From Perkinsela sp. pyNocScin1 (taxonomy: Eukaryota > Euglenozoa > Kinetoplastea > Prokinetoplastida > Perkinselidae), in assembly GCA_964019655.1 (NCBI GenBank), contig CAXHTR010000006.1, forward strand, positions 310,001-374,000: a stretch of DNA of 64,000 nt. The letters run 5' to 3'. Below the pieces are notes generated by a model, which was given only the letters and a program-made list of their open reading frames with translations, ran no database searches and was not told where the DNA came from. Shown in pieces: positions 9,702 through 19,068 of the stretch. A program made the translations under genes and the position numbers. Each line of letters opens with the position of its first letter. The first letter of the stretch is position 1.

Positions 9702-10334
9702 ATGCTCACAATTCTCGTTCAGTCCATCGATGCATCACTCGGGCGCATCGATCCATTGACACTCTCTGAGCAGCAAGTCATGGAGCTCTTTTTTACACCA
9801 ACGTACGCAGAAGATGCCAGGGAAGATCTCGGCGGGGACGAGAACGACGCTTGCACGTGGAGTGCAGTTTCGTGCACGGGTGGAGTCATCGAGAAAATTA
9901 ACTGGACTGCAGAGGAAATCTTCCTTCAGGGTTCAATAGACTTTTCTATGGTTCCAAGGAATATCATCAACCTCCTCATGGAGAATCAAGACCTTTCTGG
10001 TACTGTGGACACAAGGTCCCTTCCATCTTCGCTCATGGAGATCAGACTTTCTGACTGCCCCTTCACGGGCACGCTCGATCTCGGCCATCTTCCGTACCAT
10101 CTTCGGAATATCACAGTATGGCAGCATAAAATTACTGCAGTGCAGAACATCTGCGACCTTCCACCACTGCTCCATACACTCGATATCTGTGAAAGACATG
10201 TTCCCGCAGGTAGCCCGATTCACGTCGGAAAGATTCCGAGCGGCGTCTGGCTGGCAAACTTGATTTTTGCCTCTCCCGAAGATTTCGTCTTTGCGAGCGA
10301 TGCTGATAAAAAGCGATGCCGCATCATTGAGTGA
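9702..10334 (+). CDS. Short type A LRR protein (tandem pair, copy 2)
   Basis: 210 residues from the ATG at 9702, chosen because MLTILVQSIDASLGRIDPL lines up with the leaders of all other members. An in-frame extension to 9582 overlaps the upstream gene and is not conserved. The cap is DACTWSAVSC and VIEKINW. About five LRRs include VPRNIINLLM, LPSSLMEIRL, LPYHLRNITV and LPPLLHTLDI. It shares the tail VHVGKIPSG and ADKKRC with the upstream copy. The two genes are only about 100 bp apart. Confidence 0.82.
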   Translation: MLTILVQSIDASLGRIDPLTLSEQQVMELFFTPTYAEDAREDLGGDENDACTWSAVSCTGGVIEKINWTAEEIFLQGSIDFSMVPRNIINLLMENQDLSGTVDTRSLPSSLMEIRLSDCPFTGTLDLGHLPYHLRNITVWQHKITAVQNICDLPPLLHTLDICERHVPAGSPIHVGKIPSGVWLANLIFASPEDFVFASDADKKRCRIIE

Positions 10335-10471
10335 GAGATCATTCAAAGCAGTATAACCTCTCGAATATTTAAGCCCTCAGATGGATTAAGCTTATATATT
10401 ACGAATAAAAGCAGGGCAGTTGATTTTGATGTAGCACATTTCGAGTCTTTGCATAAATCTCTCTTCTTCGA

Positions 10472-11263
10472 ATGCTTGCACTATTCATTGCGTCCAGCGA
10501 TTCGTCACTTGGCCGCTTCAACCCCTCGATGCTCACTGACCAGGCTCGCATGGAAATGCTTGTAGCGTCCCTTGAGGAAATGAACGAGGACTCTTTTGAC
10601 CAAGACCCTCTGACATTCACGACCGCTGATGGTGATTATCTCGACGTCTGCAACTGGCCTGGTGTTGAGTGTGATCACGCAGGAAATGTTACGAAAATCA
10701 ACTGGTGGGCTGACAACTGGGCGTGCGGCTCTGTCACACTGGACTACCTCCCGGAGCAACTCCAGTACTTTAATATATCGAGAGGTATTTTCGACGAGAG
10801 CAAAGTCAGTGGGACAGTAGAGACGTCTATGTTGCCACGCAGCCTCGAGTGCTTTCTTGTGAACTCACAAGAGCTCTTCGGCACGCTCGATTTTGGTGGA
10901 CTTCCCTTGCCAATGACGACCTTTGAAGGATATTACAACAAATTTGAGGGAAGGATTGAACTTGAACGCTTACCTCCGAGGATAGATGGCATTGATCTCT
11001 CTGGTAATAAGCTGTGCGGCACACTGTGCCTCACAAAACTCCCAGCGTCTCTGCGCCGGCTCGTTCTGGATAGTAACTCGTTTACTGGAGAAATCCAACT
11101 TGACTCACTACCGATTGGTATTGAGGAGCTCGATCTAAGCTGCAACTCGCTGACTGGGTGCCCGTCGGTCAAAAACCTTCCCATTTCACTCACAGAGTTT
11201 GATCTCGGCAATAATGATTTTGATGAAGATTGCATGTTGGTGCGCTCAGCAAGCCAGTCATAA
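10472..11263 (+). CDS. Type A LRR protein with cysteine cap (tandem pair, copy 1)
   Basis: 263 residues. Leader MLALFIASSDSSLGRFNPSML, then DQARMEMLVAS and the cap DVCNWPGVECDHAGNVTKIN, whose two cysteines and Trp closely resemble the LRRNT cap of plant LRR receptors and kinetoplastid surface LRR proteins. Seven 23-residue repeats follow (for example LPPRIDGIDLSGNKLCGTLC and LPASLRRLVLDSNSFTG). The first repeat is longer than the rest, with a variable insertion. No anchor at the C-terminus. Its paralogue begins 110 bp downstream. Confidence 0.88.
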   Translation: MLALFIASSDSSLGRFNPSMLTDQARMEMLVASLEEMNEDSFDQDPLTFTTADGDYLDVCNWPGVECDHAGNVTKINWWADNWACGSVTLDYLPEQLQYFNISRGIFDESKVSGTVETSMLPRSLECFLVNSQELFGTLDFGGLPLPMTTFEGYYNKFEGRIELERLPPRIDGIDLSGNKLCGTLCLTKLPASLRRLVLDSNSFTGEIQLDSLPIGIEELDLSCNSLTGCPSVKNLPISLTEFDLGNNDFDEDCMLVRSASQS

Positions 11264-11374
11264 GGAAAAGCGTTTATGAAAGGAAAGCTCATATAGACAG
11301 TTGATCAGTGCGTATTATCTACGCAGTGTAGTTTATTACGTTGCTTTTGGTGTCAACTGTCCATTTTAAGTCAA

Positions 11375-12139
11375 ATGCTACTTCTCTGCACTCTCTCCGC
11401 TGACGCTTCACTTGGTCGCTTTGACCCATCAGTGCTCACCGACCAGGCTCGAATGGAAATGCTTGTGGCTTCCCGAAAAGAAACCAGTGCAAACCAAGAT
11501 TATTTTCTCAAATTCACCACCGACGAAGGCGATTACCTCGACGCCTGCGACTGGCCCGGCGTCACCTGCGACGATGCACAGAATGTGACGAGTATCAACT
11601 GGAAGCTTCAAAAATGGGTGGATGGCTCAGTCACTCTGGATTACCTTCCAGAGAATCTTGCGTACATGAATATTCTCTCTAGGCTGTTCGAAACGGCAAA
11701 AGCCAGCGGCACGATCACGACTTCGTTGCTGCCACGCGTGCTTCAATTTTTAGCGCTGAGTGGGCAAAATTTTTTCGGCACGCTCGATCTCAGTGCTTTA
11801 CCCCCGGCGATGACCGTCTTCCACGGTATGTACAGCAAATTTGAGGGGACCATTGACCTCGAGTACTTACCTCCAAAAATGGAAATCATCGATCTCTCTG
11901 GGAATAAGCTGAGCGGCACATTGTCTCTCACAAAGCTCCCGGCCTCCATGCGCCGGCTCATTCTCGATAGCAACGAATTTACGGGTACAATTGTGCTCGA
12001 CTCGCTGCCAGCTGGTATGCAGGTGCTCGATCTGCATGCCAACGAGCTGAGTGGACGTCCGTCAACGGAAAACATTCCAAAATCACTCACTGCAATCGTC
12101 CTCCATGATAATAACTTTGATGACGGGTTCGGCAACTGA
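11375..12139 (+). CDS. Type A LRR protein with cysteine cap (tandem pair, copy 2)
   Basis: 254 residues, collinear with the gene at 10472. The leader MLLLCTLSADASLGRFDPS is followed by DQARMEMLVAS, the cap DACDWPGVTCDDAQNVTSIN, and seven repeats ending LPKSL-type with DNNFDDGFGN. Identity to copy 1 is highest in the third to fifth repeats (IDLSGNKLSGTLSLTKLPAS), suggesting recent duplication or gene conversion. Ligand-binding or adhesive roles are typical of such folds but cannot be shown from sequence. Confidence 0.88.
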   Translation: MLLLCTLSADASLGRFDPSVLTDQARMEMLVASRKETSANQDYFLKFTTDEGDYLDACDWPGVTCDDAQNVTSINWKLQKWVDGSVTLDYLPENLAYMNILSRLFETAKASGTITTSLLPRVLQFLALSGQNFFGTLDLSALPPAMTVFHGMYSKFEGTIDLEYLPPKMEIIDLSGNKLSGTLSLTKLPASMRRLILDSNEFTGTIVLDSLPAGMQVLDLHANELSGRPSTENIPKSLTAIVLHDNNFDDGFGN

Positions 12140-12271
12140 ATGTGTCCAAAGTACTAAAATATGGAAATATAGTTATCGTATAAGCATACAAATTATGATC
12201 TCAGTAAATTTTAAGTCACCAAAAATTGACTTTCTGTTTTTTGCCACATCTTTCATTGCTCTCGTGTTATT

Positions 12272-12595
12272 ATGCCAAAAAGCGCAACGAAAAAGCGATC
12301 GCAGTCTCCAAGCGATCCTCAAGCATCGCCTACTACCCTTCAAATGAGTGAATTACATTCCAAGATAAAACGCTCGCATTTATTAAAGGAACGCAATAAA
12401 AAGCGAATGGATCACCTTATTGGCATCGTTGAAGCGATGCGAAAAGATATTGAGGAGAGCGAGGCTATTGATGCATTCTTGGTAGAGGCTTTTGGTGTAC
12501 TCTCGAAGCAGATTGAGGCACTGCAGCCGGATGCACCACAGTGCAGCCAAGTTTCGACACAGAGGGGAGACGAAGACGACGTTCTCGAGTTTTGA
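12272..12595 (+). CDS. Small basic helical protein, unknown
   Basis: 107 residues. The N-terminus is basic and Ser/Pro rich (MPKSATKKRSQSPSD). The middle (about residues 25-80) is a probable amphipathic helix or coiled coil (KIKRSHLLKERNKKRM, GIVEAMRKDIEESE), and the end is acidic (GDEDDVLEF). A T-rich leader precedes the ATG. No family recognised. It sits between two LRR genes on the same strand and has no leader peptide, so it is not part of that family. Could be a nuclear accessory protein; it may also be a chance ORF. Confidence 0.5.
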   Translation: MPKSATKKRSQSPSDPQASPTTLQMSELHSKIKRSHLLKERNKKRMDHLIGIVEAMRKDIEESEAIDAFLVEAFGVLSKQIEALQPDAPQCSQVSTQRGDEDDVLEF

Positions 12596-12743
12596 ACCTT
12601 CCCTCTGCTTGCAAAGCTCCCGTATAACCCGTAATACTTGACAGATATGCCACGATTGGATTAGCTACATTGCTCAGTGTAAGAGTCTGATTCAATACCG
12701 AAAATCTCAATTTTACTTAAAAATACTACCATTTCCATGCACA

Positions 12744-13517
12744 ATGCTTTCCACACTCAGTTTTCTCGCCGCAGACGCTCCGCTCATCGACAATTTCGCG
12801 AATCTCCACCAGATGAGGCTCATGAACAGCTTTTTTAACTGCGATTCATACGTAAACACAAAAGCAGACGCTTTTCTGCCCCGCAATATCACTGAAGACG
12901 TATGCCAGTGGCCCGGCGTCGCGTGCACGGATGGTGCAGTCACATCCATTTACTACGCTAATCTGCAGCGTTGCCTATCCATCAGAAGGCCCCCACCGAC
13001 CGTCCGAAATCTCCACCTCCGCCGCGTCGACCTCGTGCGCAATTGGTCAACGGATCTTTTCCCGAGAGACCTGCGCTACGCATGTGTGATGCAGTGCGGC
13101 GTTCCGGGCTGGCCCACTGCGCTGACGGGCGTTCGCCTCGACCGCCTACCGGTGCACCTCGAGGAGCTCATCGTCACTTGCTCGATGCTCGCAGGGCCAA
13201 TTATTCTCACAAAACTCCCTCAAAAGATGCGCTTTCTGCTGATGCACGCGGTATCCCTGGATGGCCCGGAGCTTGTCGTGGTGGACTACGGTCTTTCGCC
13301 AGACAGCTTGCAGGAGGCGTATGTGCACAGTGCAAGCCGCAGAAGGCTTGATTTTGCGATTCTCGGGGGTGCCAAGAGCGATGGGCGCGTGCGGCACGCT
13401 TTTGGAGGCTGGTCTTTGCCTAGTGATCAGACGTTCCTTTCCAAGCTCAGAAGTAAATCGGTGGTGTTCGCTGATTTGGACGAGAAAGCGGGGAAAATGC
13501 CGATTCTGAGTGCTTGA
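12744..13517 (+). CDS. Type B LRR protein, secreted
   Basis: 257 residues. Leader MLSTLSFLAADAPLIDN. The cap is EDVCQWPGVACTDGAVTSIY. Degenerate LRRs: PPPTVRNLHLRRVDL, LFPRDLRYACV, LDRLPVHLEELIVTCSML, LPQKMRFLLMHA, then VVVDYGLSPDSL. The tail contains KSDGRVRHAF followed by SKSVVFADLDEKAG, the DxRV...DE arrangement. The GC content is higher than in the flanking LRR genes. Confidence 0.85.
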   Translation: MLSTLSFLAADAPLIDNFANLHQMRLMNSFFNCDSYVNTKADAFLPRNITEDVCQWPGVACTDGAVTSIYYANLQRCLSIRRPPPTVRNLHLRRVDLVRNWSTDLFPRDLRYACVMQCGVPGWPTALTGVRLDRLPVHLEELIVTCSMLAGPIILTKLPQKMRFLLMHAVSLDGPELVVVDYGLSPDSLQEAYVHSASRRRLDFAILGGAKSDGRVRHAFGGWSLPSDQTFLSKLRSKSVVFADLDEKAGKMPILSA

Positions 13518-13806
13518 ACAAAGAACTTAAGGCTTGAGGCTCAGAAGACGCTCGGGGAACCTTGCTTAGCAGGAGCCAGCTGCTTTATCTGGTCGATTGA
13601 AATGTTTTCAAAAAACATTTTGATGTTTTCTTTTCAAATGCAAAAAAATACTGCACGCTCTTCCAGATTATGGTTGAAGCTATTCTCGATCGTGTGATTT
13701 AACTCAAATATAAAAAATTCTTCTTCAAACTGAACGAGGCCTCAAGTGCAGTATTCCTGTCCAACTACTTTCCTTTTTCAGAAAAATTAAGAATTGATAA
13801 TTTTCA

Positions 13807-15180
13807 ATGTGCTGCATACTCATTCGCTCCTTTCTGGCAGCTGACGACGAGCTGTCCCGCCTGGACCCGTCGCTCCTCTCTGACCAAAGCATGCTCGAAA
13901 TGTTCGTCGAGGGCTTCGAGAACAAGGAAACCTTCCAGGACGATAGCGGGAACTACACAGACATAAGCACCTGGGGACCAGTGACTATCGACACAACGGG
14001 CGTTGTCGATTCGTTTTCAACTAGGCGGGTTGGCAACGAGGCGTACCTGGGCGGAAAGCTGAACGTGAAGTTCCTGCCCGAGGGCATCGAATACGTCAGA
14101 ATCAACAGCCATGCCATCACCGGGACGATTTGTACTGCTGACCTTCCGCGATCCCTCATGATCCTCATCCTCCAAGACAACGAGCTCGAAGGCAGCTTCG
14201 CCACCGAGGATCTGCCGCATACGATGCAAGAAGTTCAAGTTCAGCGTAACAAGCTGAGCGGTAGCTTAAACCTCCCAGCGCTCCCGCGGGCGATTCTCAC
14301 GTTTCTTGCGTCTGAGAACCTTTTCACCGGCGGAATAGCACTCGAGGGCCTTCCAGACACACTCCAGCAGATCGATGTGCACCTCAATCGGCTCACGGGC
14401 GGCGTGTGCCTCAACAGCCTGCCCCCGCAGCTAACGCTTCTCTTTCTCGCGGATAATAGCCTGCGCATCGATGTTGATGCGGGGCGTCTTCCACTGTCCC
14501 TGAGCGATCTCTCACTGACGCCGAATAAAGTGAGTCAGCCGATTTCCATCGCGCACCTCCCGCGAGAGCTAATGCACGTCGACTTTGACAACTGTAAGAC
14601 GAAAAGCGCTTTTGCTGCAGCTGCGCTCCCACGAACGCTAGTCGACGTTGCAATGTCAGCGAATGCGATGACGGGGACTTTGGATGCCGCGGCCCTCCCC
14701 GCGAGCCTCGTCATGCTCGACCTGAGCTCCAATGATCTAAGAGGGCCCGTCGACTTTCGGTCCTTCCCAGACACAGTGCGAAAGTGCTTGCTGTCGCAAA
14801 ACTTTTTCACGGGGACAGCTGACCTGACGGGGCTGCCAAACCGTCGCGGGAGCTGTCTCAAGGCGCTGGACATCAGCAGGAACAAATTTTCGGGGACCAT
14901 TGACCTAAAGCACCTGCCGTGGCTCTTTGAGGATTTGCGAATAGGGGAGAACAATTTTTCGGGCTCGCTCGAGCTGCGAAATCTCCCGATAGGGCTCTCG
15001 AACATTCAGGCGGAGCGCAACGCTTTTTCGGGGAGCATCGACTTGTCGCGCCTGTCGCCCTTGCTGAAGCACCTGGACGTCTCAGATATGGACGTTACGG
15101 TAGATGCGAGTACTATTCCGCCGTCGCTTTCGCTTTACATAGGCAGGGCATCCCAAAATGATGTAGAAGGGGAATCCTAA
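13807..15180 (+). CDS. Long type A LRR protein, about 15 repeats
   Basis: 457 residues. The leader MCCILIRSFLAADDELSRLDPSLLSDQ is typical of the long members. The cap has lost its cysteines (YTDISTWGPVTIDTTG). About fifteen 23-residue repeats run from residue 90 to the end, for example LPRSLMILILQDNELEGSF and LPASLVMLDLSSNDLRGPV. One repeat carries a four-residue insertion (GLPNRRGSCLKALDISRN). It ends in an acidic tail (NDVEGES) without an anchor. Last gene before the mobile-element region. Confidence 0.9.
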   Translation: MCCILIRSFLAADDELSRLDPSLLSDQSMLEMFVEGFENKETFQDDSGNYTDISTWGPVTIDTTGVVDSFSTRRVGNEAYLGGKLNVKFLPEGIEYVRINSHAITGTICTADLPRSLMILILQDNELEGSFATEDLPHTMQEVQVQRNKLSGSLNLPALPRAILTFLASENLFTGGIALEGLPDTLQQIDVHLNRLTGGVCLNSLPPQLTLLFLADNSLRIDVDAGRLPLSLSDLSLTPNKVSQPISIAHLPRELMHVDFDNCKTKSAFAAAALPRTLVDVAMSANAMTGTLDAAALPASLVMLDLSSNDLRGPVDFRSFPDTVRKCLLSQNFFTGTADLTGLPNRRGSCLKALDISRNKFSGTIDLKHLPWLFEDLRIGENNFSGSLELRNLPIGLSNIQAERNAFSGSIDLSRLSPLLKHLDVSDMDVTVDASTIPPSLSLYIGRASQNDVEGES

Positions 15181-15514
15181 AATTCAGACAGGAAGGCGTG
15201 CAATTCGACGAATTCAGGTGTTGTATATTGTCGAAGTCAGTGATATACATGTAGAGAGAGAATGATACAGTGACATATTCCTGGGATATGCCAATACAGC
15301 GCAGAGTAGATCACCTACATTTTGAAGAAGCATTCGTACGATACACATGCACACAATGCACTGAATGGCTTCATAAGCTATGGCAGAGGCACACATAGTC
15401 GATGAATCAGATTGTGACGCGCATGTATGCATACTTGAAGTAGCACGGAAAAGGGTAGACGCGCTTTTGCATAGTGCAAAAGCACGCATCGCGCAATTAT
15501 TTGAAAACCCGTAT
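15181..15514. other. intergenic; possible disrupted short ORF
   Basis: Nothing firmly recognised. An open frame from 15380 (MAEAHIVDESDCDAHVC...) looks codon-biased for about 47 codons and then runs into the repeat array at 15515, as though an element had inserted into it. Too short to call as a gene. Confidence 0.25.
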
Positions 15515-15845
15515 CGTCACATTAATTGGCAGAATTTATGTCCGTACCGGCGAAAATTTCAAATTAATTGGCAGATTTGTCCAAAATAACTGGCAGATTT
15601 GTCGAATTGGTTTGCAGTTTTGTTCACAATGGTTGGCAGGTTTCTCGCCATTTGCTCGAGATGGAAAATGGGATGGTTTTAGAAATGTCACATTAATTGG
15701 CAGAAAAAAAACGTGCCAATTATTTCGGCATCTGCCAATTAATGTGAACAAATTTGCCATTTGTCGGGAAATCTGCCAATTTATTTGACGCCCGCCAATT
15801 TACTTAACAAAACTGCCAATTTACTTGAGCAAAACTGCCAATCGA
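15515..15845. repeat. Array of ~10 CACATTAATTGGCAG(ATTTGT) motif copies in two orientations
   Basis: Forward copies, exact or degenerate, occur at about 15521, 15563, 15585, 15605, 15633 and 15692. Inverted copies occur at about 15714, 15732, 15752, 15773, 15795, 15814 and 15834. Spacing is about 20-42 bp. The switch from forward to inverted at about 15704-15713 makes the array a large imperfect palindrome. Two more inverted copies lie at about 16218 and 16246. Confidence 0.8.
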
Positions 15846-16067
15846 CGGCTAGGAAGCTAAAGATACTTTCTCTTTCTTCATTTTTATTTCAACATTCATT
15901 CTTACTCTTCCCTTTTACTCATTTGGGGCTGCAAATAATTACCACTGAAATTTTTTTCGTAGACAAATAATTATCACTTAAATCATTGACCCAGGGATTT
16001 ACCCGATTTTCTCTCCGTTATTTATCATAACAGATAAGAAATAGCAGTTCATGAGTGCTAAAAAGGC

Positions 16068-16113
16068 TTGCGGCGCCCTGCGCCGCAGATGGGTCCAGGG
16101 CCGTTCCGGCCCC
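16068..16113. other. Two adjacent GC-rich hairpins inside the repeat-bounded element
   Basis: GCGGCGCCCTGCGCCGC is followed shortly by GGGCCGTTCCGGCCC. Each is a near-perfect inverted repeat with a short loop, in otherwise AT-rich sequence. They could be structural elements of the transposon or a relic terminator. Confidence 0.5.
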
Positions 16114-16259
16114 GAGGTCAATATGAAAAAACTGAAAATTTGTAGCGAAGCGGTTGGTCATTGGCTCAGGTTAGATTCCAACCACTGTGTTTCCGGGATA
16201 TAGGCCATCAAAATAGCAAGAAATCTGCCAATCAATGTGACAAACCTGCCAATTAATAT

Positions 16260-16550
16260 GACGAGACGGGGATTCGGGCCTTTGTCATGAAGGCATTGCG
16301 CACTGACGATGGCAAAGTCATTTTCGGAAGGACTGGTGCGGTCAACTGCTCCACAAGCTGCGCGGCAAAACTCGATGGGATTAACCGATCGAGTCTGCGC
16401 CGCCGAAAGAAGAGCCATATTAAAGTGGCGCTTGCTTTCAAAATCACCGAGCGAGGGCATCGGAAGACCACTTCCATTTTTTGTTCCTTGGGTTTTCATG
16501 GGCATGCCTCCCTTGTCACCAGCTCGATTCAGCTTGTGCGGATGGCACAA
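16260..16550 (-). CDS. Unrecognised ORF running into the element end
   Basis: About 97 residues (MCHPHKLNRAGDKGG to DKGPNPRLV) before the frame enters the repeat at 16264, where it continues as nonsense LIGRF repeats. The composition (Cys, Pro, Gly, Arg rich, balanced codons) looks coding, and it differs from the LRR genes. No domain is recognised. It may be a captured or foreign gene fragment truncated by the repeat-bounded element, or a chance ORF opposite transposon sequence. Confidence 0.3.
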
Positions 16551-16865
16551 GAATGCACACTGAAATATAAATCAAAGAATTTTCATCCCTCCTCCTCCTT
16601 GACGTACGTGCAGCGGTCAATGGAACCGCTTTAGCACACACACTCAGGGCGGAAGGGTGTACTCTCTCCTAGAGTTGGGACAAATCCGCGACTATTATTT
16701 AAGGCATCGAAGAAACCGCGAGCTTTCCCCGCTACCAGCATACGGGTAGGATTACGAAATGTCAATGCTGCGAGGGCATCGTTTCGCTTGACTTTTCTGA
16801 ATGCACAAATGATGCAGCCATATGCTTCCAGTTGAGAATTCGGGCGTCGATTCGCACAGATCGCA

Positions 16866-18800
16866 ATGGAGGAAATTGGGACGACGCATGCCATTCCATA
16901 TCTTGAAGGTTTACCTATTAGCACCACAAGTGCGAAGCGTAAGGTAGGGCACATTGCGCGGCATATTGTAGCGAGAATAGTAAGGGGGCTTAAAGTGTCT
17001 TCTTGTCCCATTTCGCTGCAGCTAGACGAAAGTGTCGATGGTGCTAGCCGCCACAATTTGGGGGGTTGGGTGCGCTATATATATATGGGCATGGTTCACG
17101 AGAAGATTATCTTCTGCGTCGAACTCAAAGGCCGGAAGACCGCCGCTGTCATATTTCGTATTGTACGAGATTTCATGCTTGAGCACGAAATTCCTGGGGA
17201 CCAGATCGGCTCCGTGTGTACAGATGGCGCACGCATCAACACCGGAGAATTTACGCGCATAATCATGCGGTTGAAAGCTTTGAGCCCGAACCTTTCTGAT
17301 ATCGGATGCTTTATTCATCGCTTTGTATTATCCGCATAGAAGTTACCCGGTGGAATGGAAAATAGGCTGACGGCTGTTTCCGAGATCGCAAAATTTTTTG
17401 GCAGCTGGCATTGGACCCGGAAGGAATTTCGGAATCATAGTAAAAACGCCGGGTCGAGTGTGACGCAAATGTCGTATTACATGGAGTCTCGCTAGCTCTC
17501 ACGGCAAAATGTCCTCTCACATGCATTTCGGCTACGACACGAGATAAACGATTTCCTCCTAAGATACAGCCCTCGTAGTCTAGGGCTTTCATATTATTTT
17601 TCGGATCCCCTATTTATTGCGCGCCTCGCGTACCTATGCGACATTCTTGCAATCATTGATAGGGTCAACTCTGACCTTCAGGGAAATTTACGAACGCTAG
17701 CACAATGCGTTCAAATTGTTACAAGTCTTAAAAGTAAGATAAGGGAGCGACGCTTTGCTCTTGTAGCGTTCAACTTCGAGCATTTCCCAAACCTGCTCGA
17801 GTATTTGAACGAGCTCGAAGGTTCCTCGTGTGACTTTGTCCGCCCCACGATTAAGGAAGAAATGGAAAGACATCTCACAGATACTGCTGAAGCCCTTGAT
17901 GCGGAGTTTAAGGAAAATATACCCGATTGGATGCTCGTTTCGGGGTCGAGCGTGATGCAAATGCCTTACTATACAGAGTCGCGTTGGCTCTCACGTCAAA
18001 ATGTCATCTCTCACGCATTTCGTATGCGGAACGAGATCAATGATTTCTTGATTGCGTATAACGAACGCAGCATTGAGCTCTCACATGATTTTGCTGATCC
18101 GCTGTTTATTGCGCGGCTATCATATCTTTGCGACATACTGGCAATTATTGATAAGGTCAACTCTGACCCCCAGGGCACTTTGAGAACGGTGACACAATGC
18201 ATCCAGATTGCTTCTCGCATAAAGAAGAAGATCAGTGAGCGACGCTTGGCAATTTCAAATGGCAACCTCGAGCATTTTCCCACGTTGCTCGATTACAAAA
18301 ACGACCTCGAAGGTTCCTCGTGTGAATTTGTCCGCCCCACGATTAAGGAAGAAATGGAAAGACATCTCACAGATACTGCTGAAGCCCGGGACACTGAATT
18401 CACTGAGAACGTTCCAGATTGGATGCTTGAGCCATTTTCTGTATCCCTGGCGAAATTTCCGGGTGAAGCTACGCTATGGATAACGCTGCTCTCGATTCGA
18501 GCAAGCACGCGATTGCGCAGGATGTTTGAGTGCACTCGCGATAGCTTAGAGTTTTGGGCGAACATATAAGCCCATTACTCACAAATTGCGAATGAGGCCG
18601 TTAAAGCTCTTCTGCCATTCGCGACCTCGTATCGATGCGAAGTGTCATTTTCATGCCGATGCACGGCAGACGAACCATATTTTGACGAAATTCTCAGCGC
18701 TTGGCAGTCGCATGCGTTGCGTGGGTGAACTTCGCACAGACCTCGAGGTGGCTAAGGCTCGTTGAGGAAGATCGAGCGGGTCAATTCTTATACTCCATCA
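16866..18800 (+). mobile_element. hAT-superfamily (ZBED/Buster-like) transposase relic, copy 1
   Basis: Segments of a ZBED5-like hAT transposase are in order but broken. Residues around ISLQLDESVDGASR hold the first catalytic Asp. GSVCTDGARINTG holds the second. IGCFIHRFVLSA follows. MPYYTESRWLSRQNVISHAF and FADPLFIARLSYLCDILAIID give the characteristic Trp block. After an in-frame TAA at 18567 the same frame continues as IANEAVKALLPFATSYRCE, the C-terminal hAT dimerisation region, and another frame gives GELRTDLEVA. The BED finger is not found. Several stops and frameshifts plus an internal duplication make it a dead copy. Confidence 0.8.
17451..18434 (+). repeat. 492-bp in-frame tandem duplication within hAT relic
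   Basis: Unit 1 starts at about 17451 and unit 2 at 17943. Two independent anchor sequences (GGGTCGAG and GTTCCTCGTG) are both offset by exactly 492 bp. 492 is divisible by three, so the duplication preserved the frame (164 codons). The units have since diverged, and only unit 1 carries a stop in the SRWLSRQN segment. Confidence 0.85.
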
Positions 18801-19068
18801 TTTATGATGAAGAATACCTGTTGGCATTTGCCTTCGGTGCTTGCAGCAGAGGTACGGTGTCCAACCCTGGAAACCATTATAAAGCGGGTTCTTGAGCACC
18901 GCGGCCCGAACTCTCGCTTCGCTTAAATTCGACAGAGCACGATTAGGCGATAGTTGAAAGATTTCCAAACTATTAACGACGTTTCCATAGTCTTTACGAA
19001 CTCCCCTTTGAAATTTCGTAATATCGAATCACGGTGCGCGGGGATCTCCGCGATCAACGATTCGGGAC

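Larger units (their letters stand above)
15515..16264. mobile_element. Short element bounded by inverted TTAATTGGCAG-type repeats
   Basis: The left end reads TCGTCACATTAATTGGCAG (15514-15532). The right end is its near-perfect inverse, CTGCCAATTAATATGACGA (about 16246-16264). Inside are further copies of the same motif, mostly direct in the left part and inverted in the right part. The interior (15850-16200) has no coding potential. This looks like a non-autonomous or deleted DNA transposon with multiple transposase-binding sites at its ends. I could not define a target-site duplication. The family is not established. Confidence 0.55.

Noticed and set aside
13807-15180. Regular repeats considered as a CRISPR-like or satellite array
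   Set aside because: The periodicity (69 bp) is that of 23-residue LRRs in an open reading frame with synonymous variation.
15380-15514. Short ORF before the repeat array as a gene
   Set aside because: Only about 45 codons before the element, no homologue recognised; kept as a note in the spacer entry.
16262-16290. Possible tRNA T-arm (GGGGATTCGGGCC reads as GGCCCGAATCCCC on the - strand)
   Set aside because: It lacks the TTC of the T-loop consensus (GTTCRANYC), and I find no A box or cloverleaf upstream.
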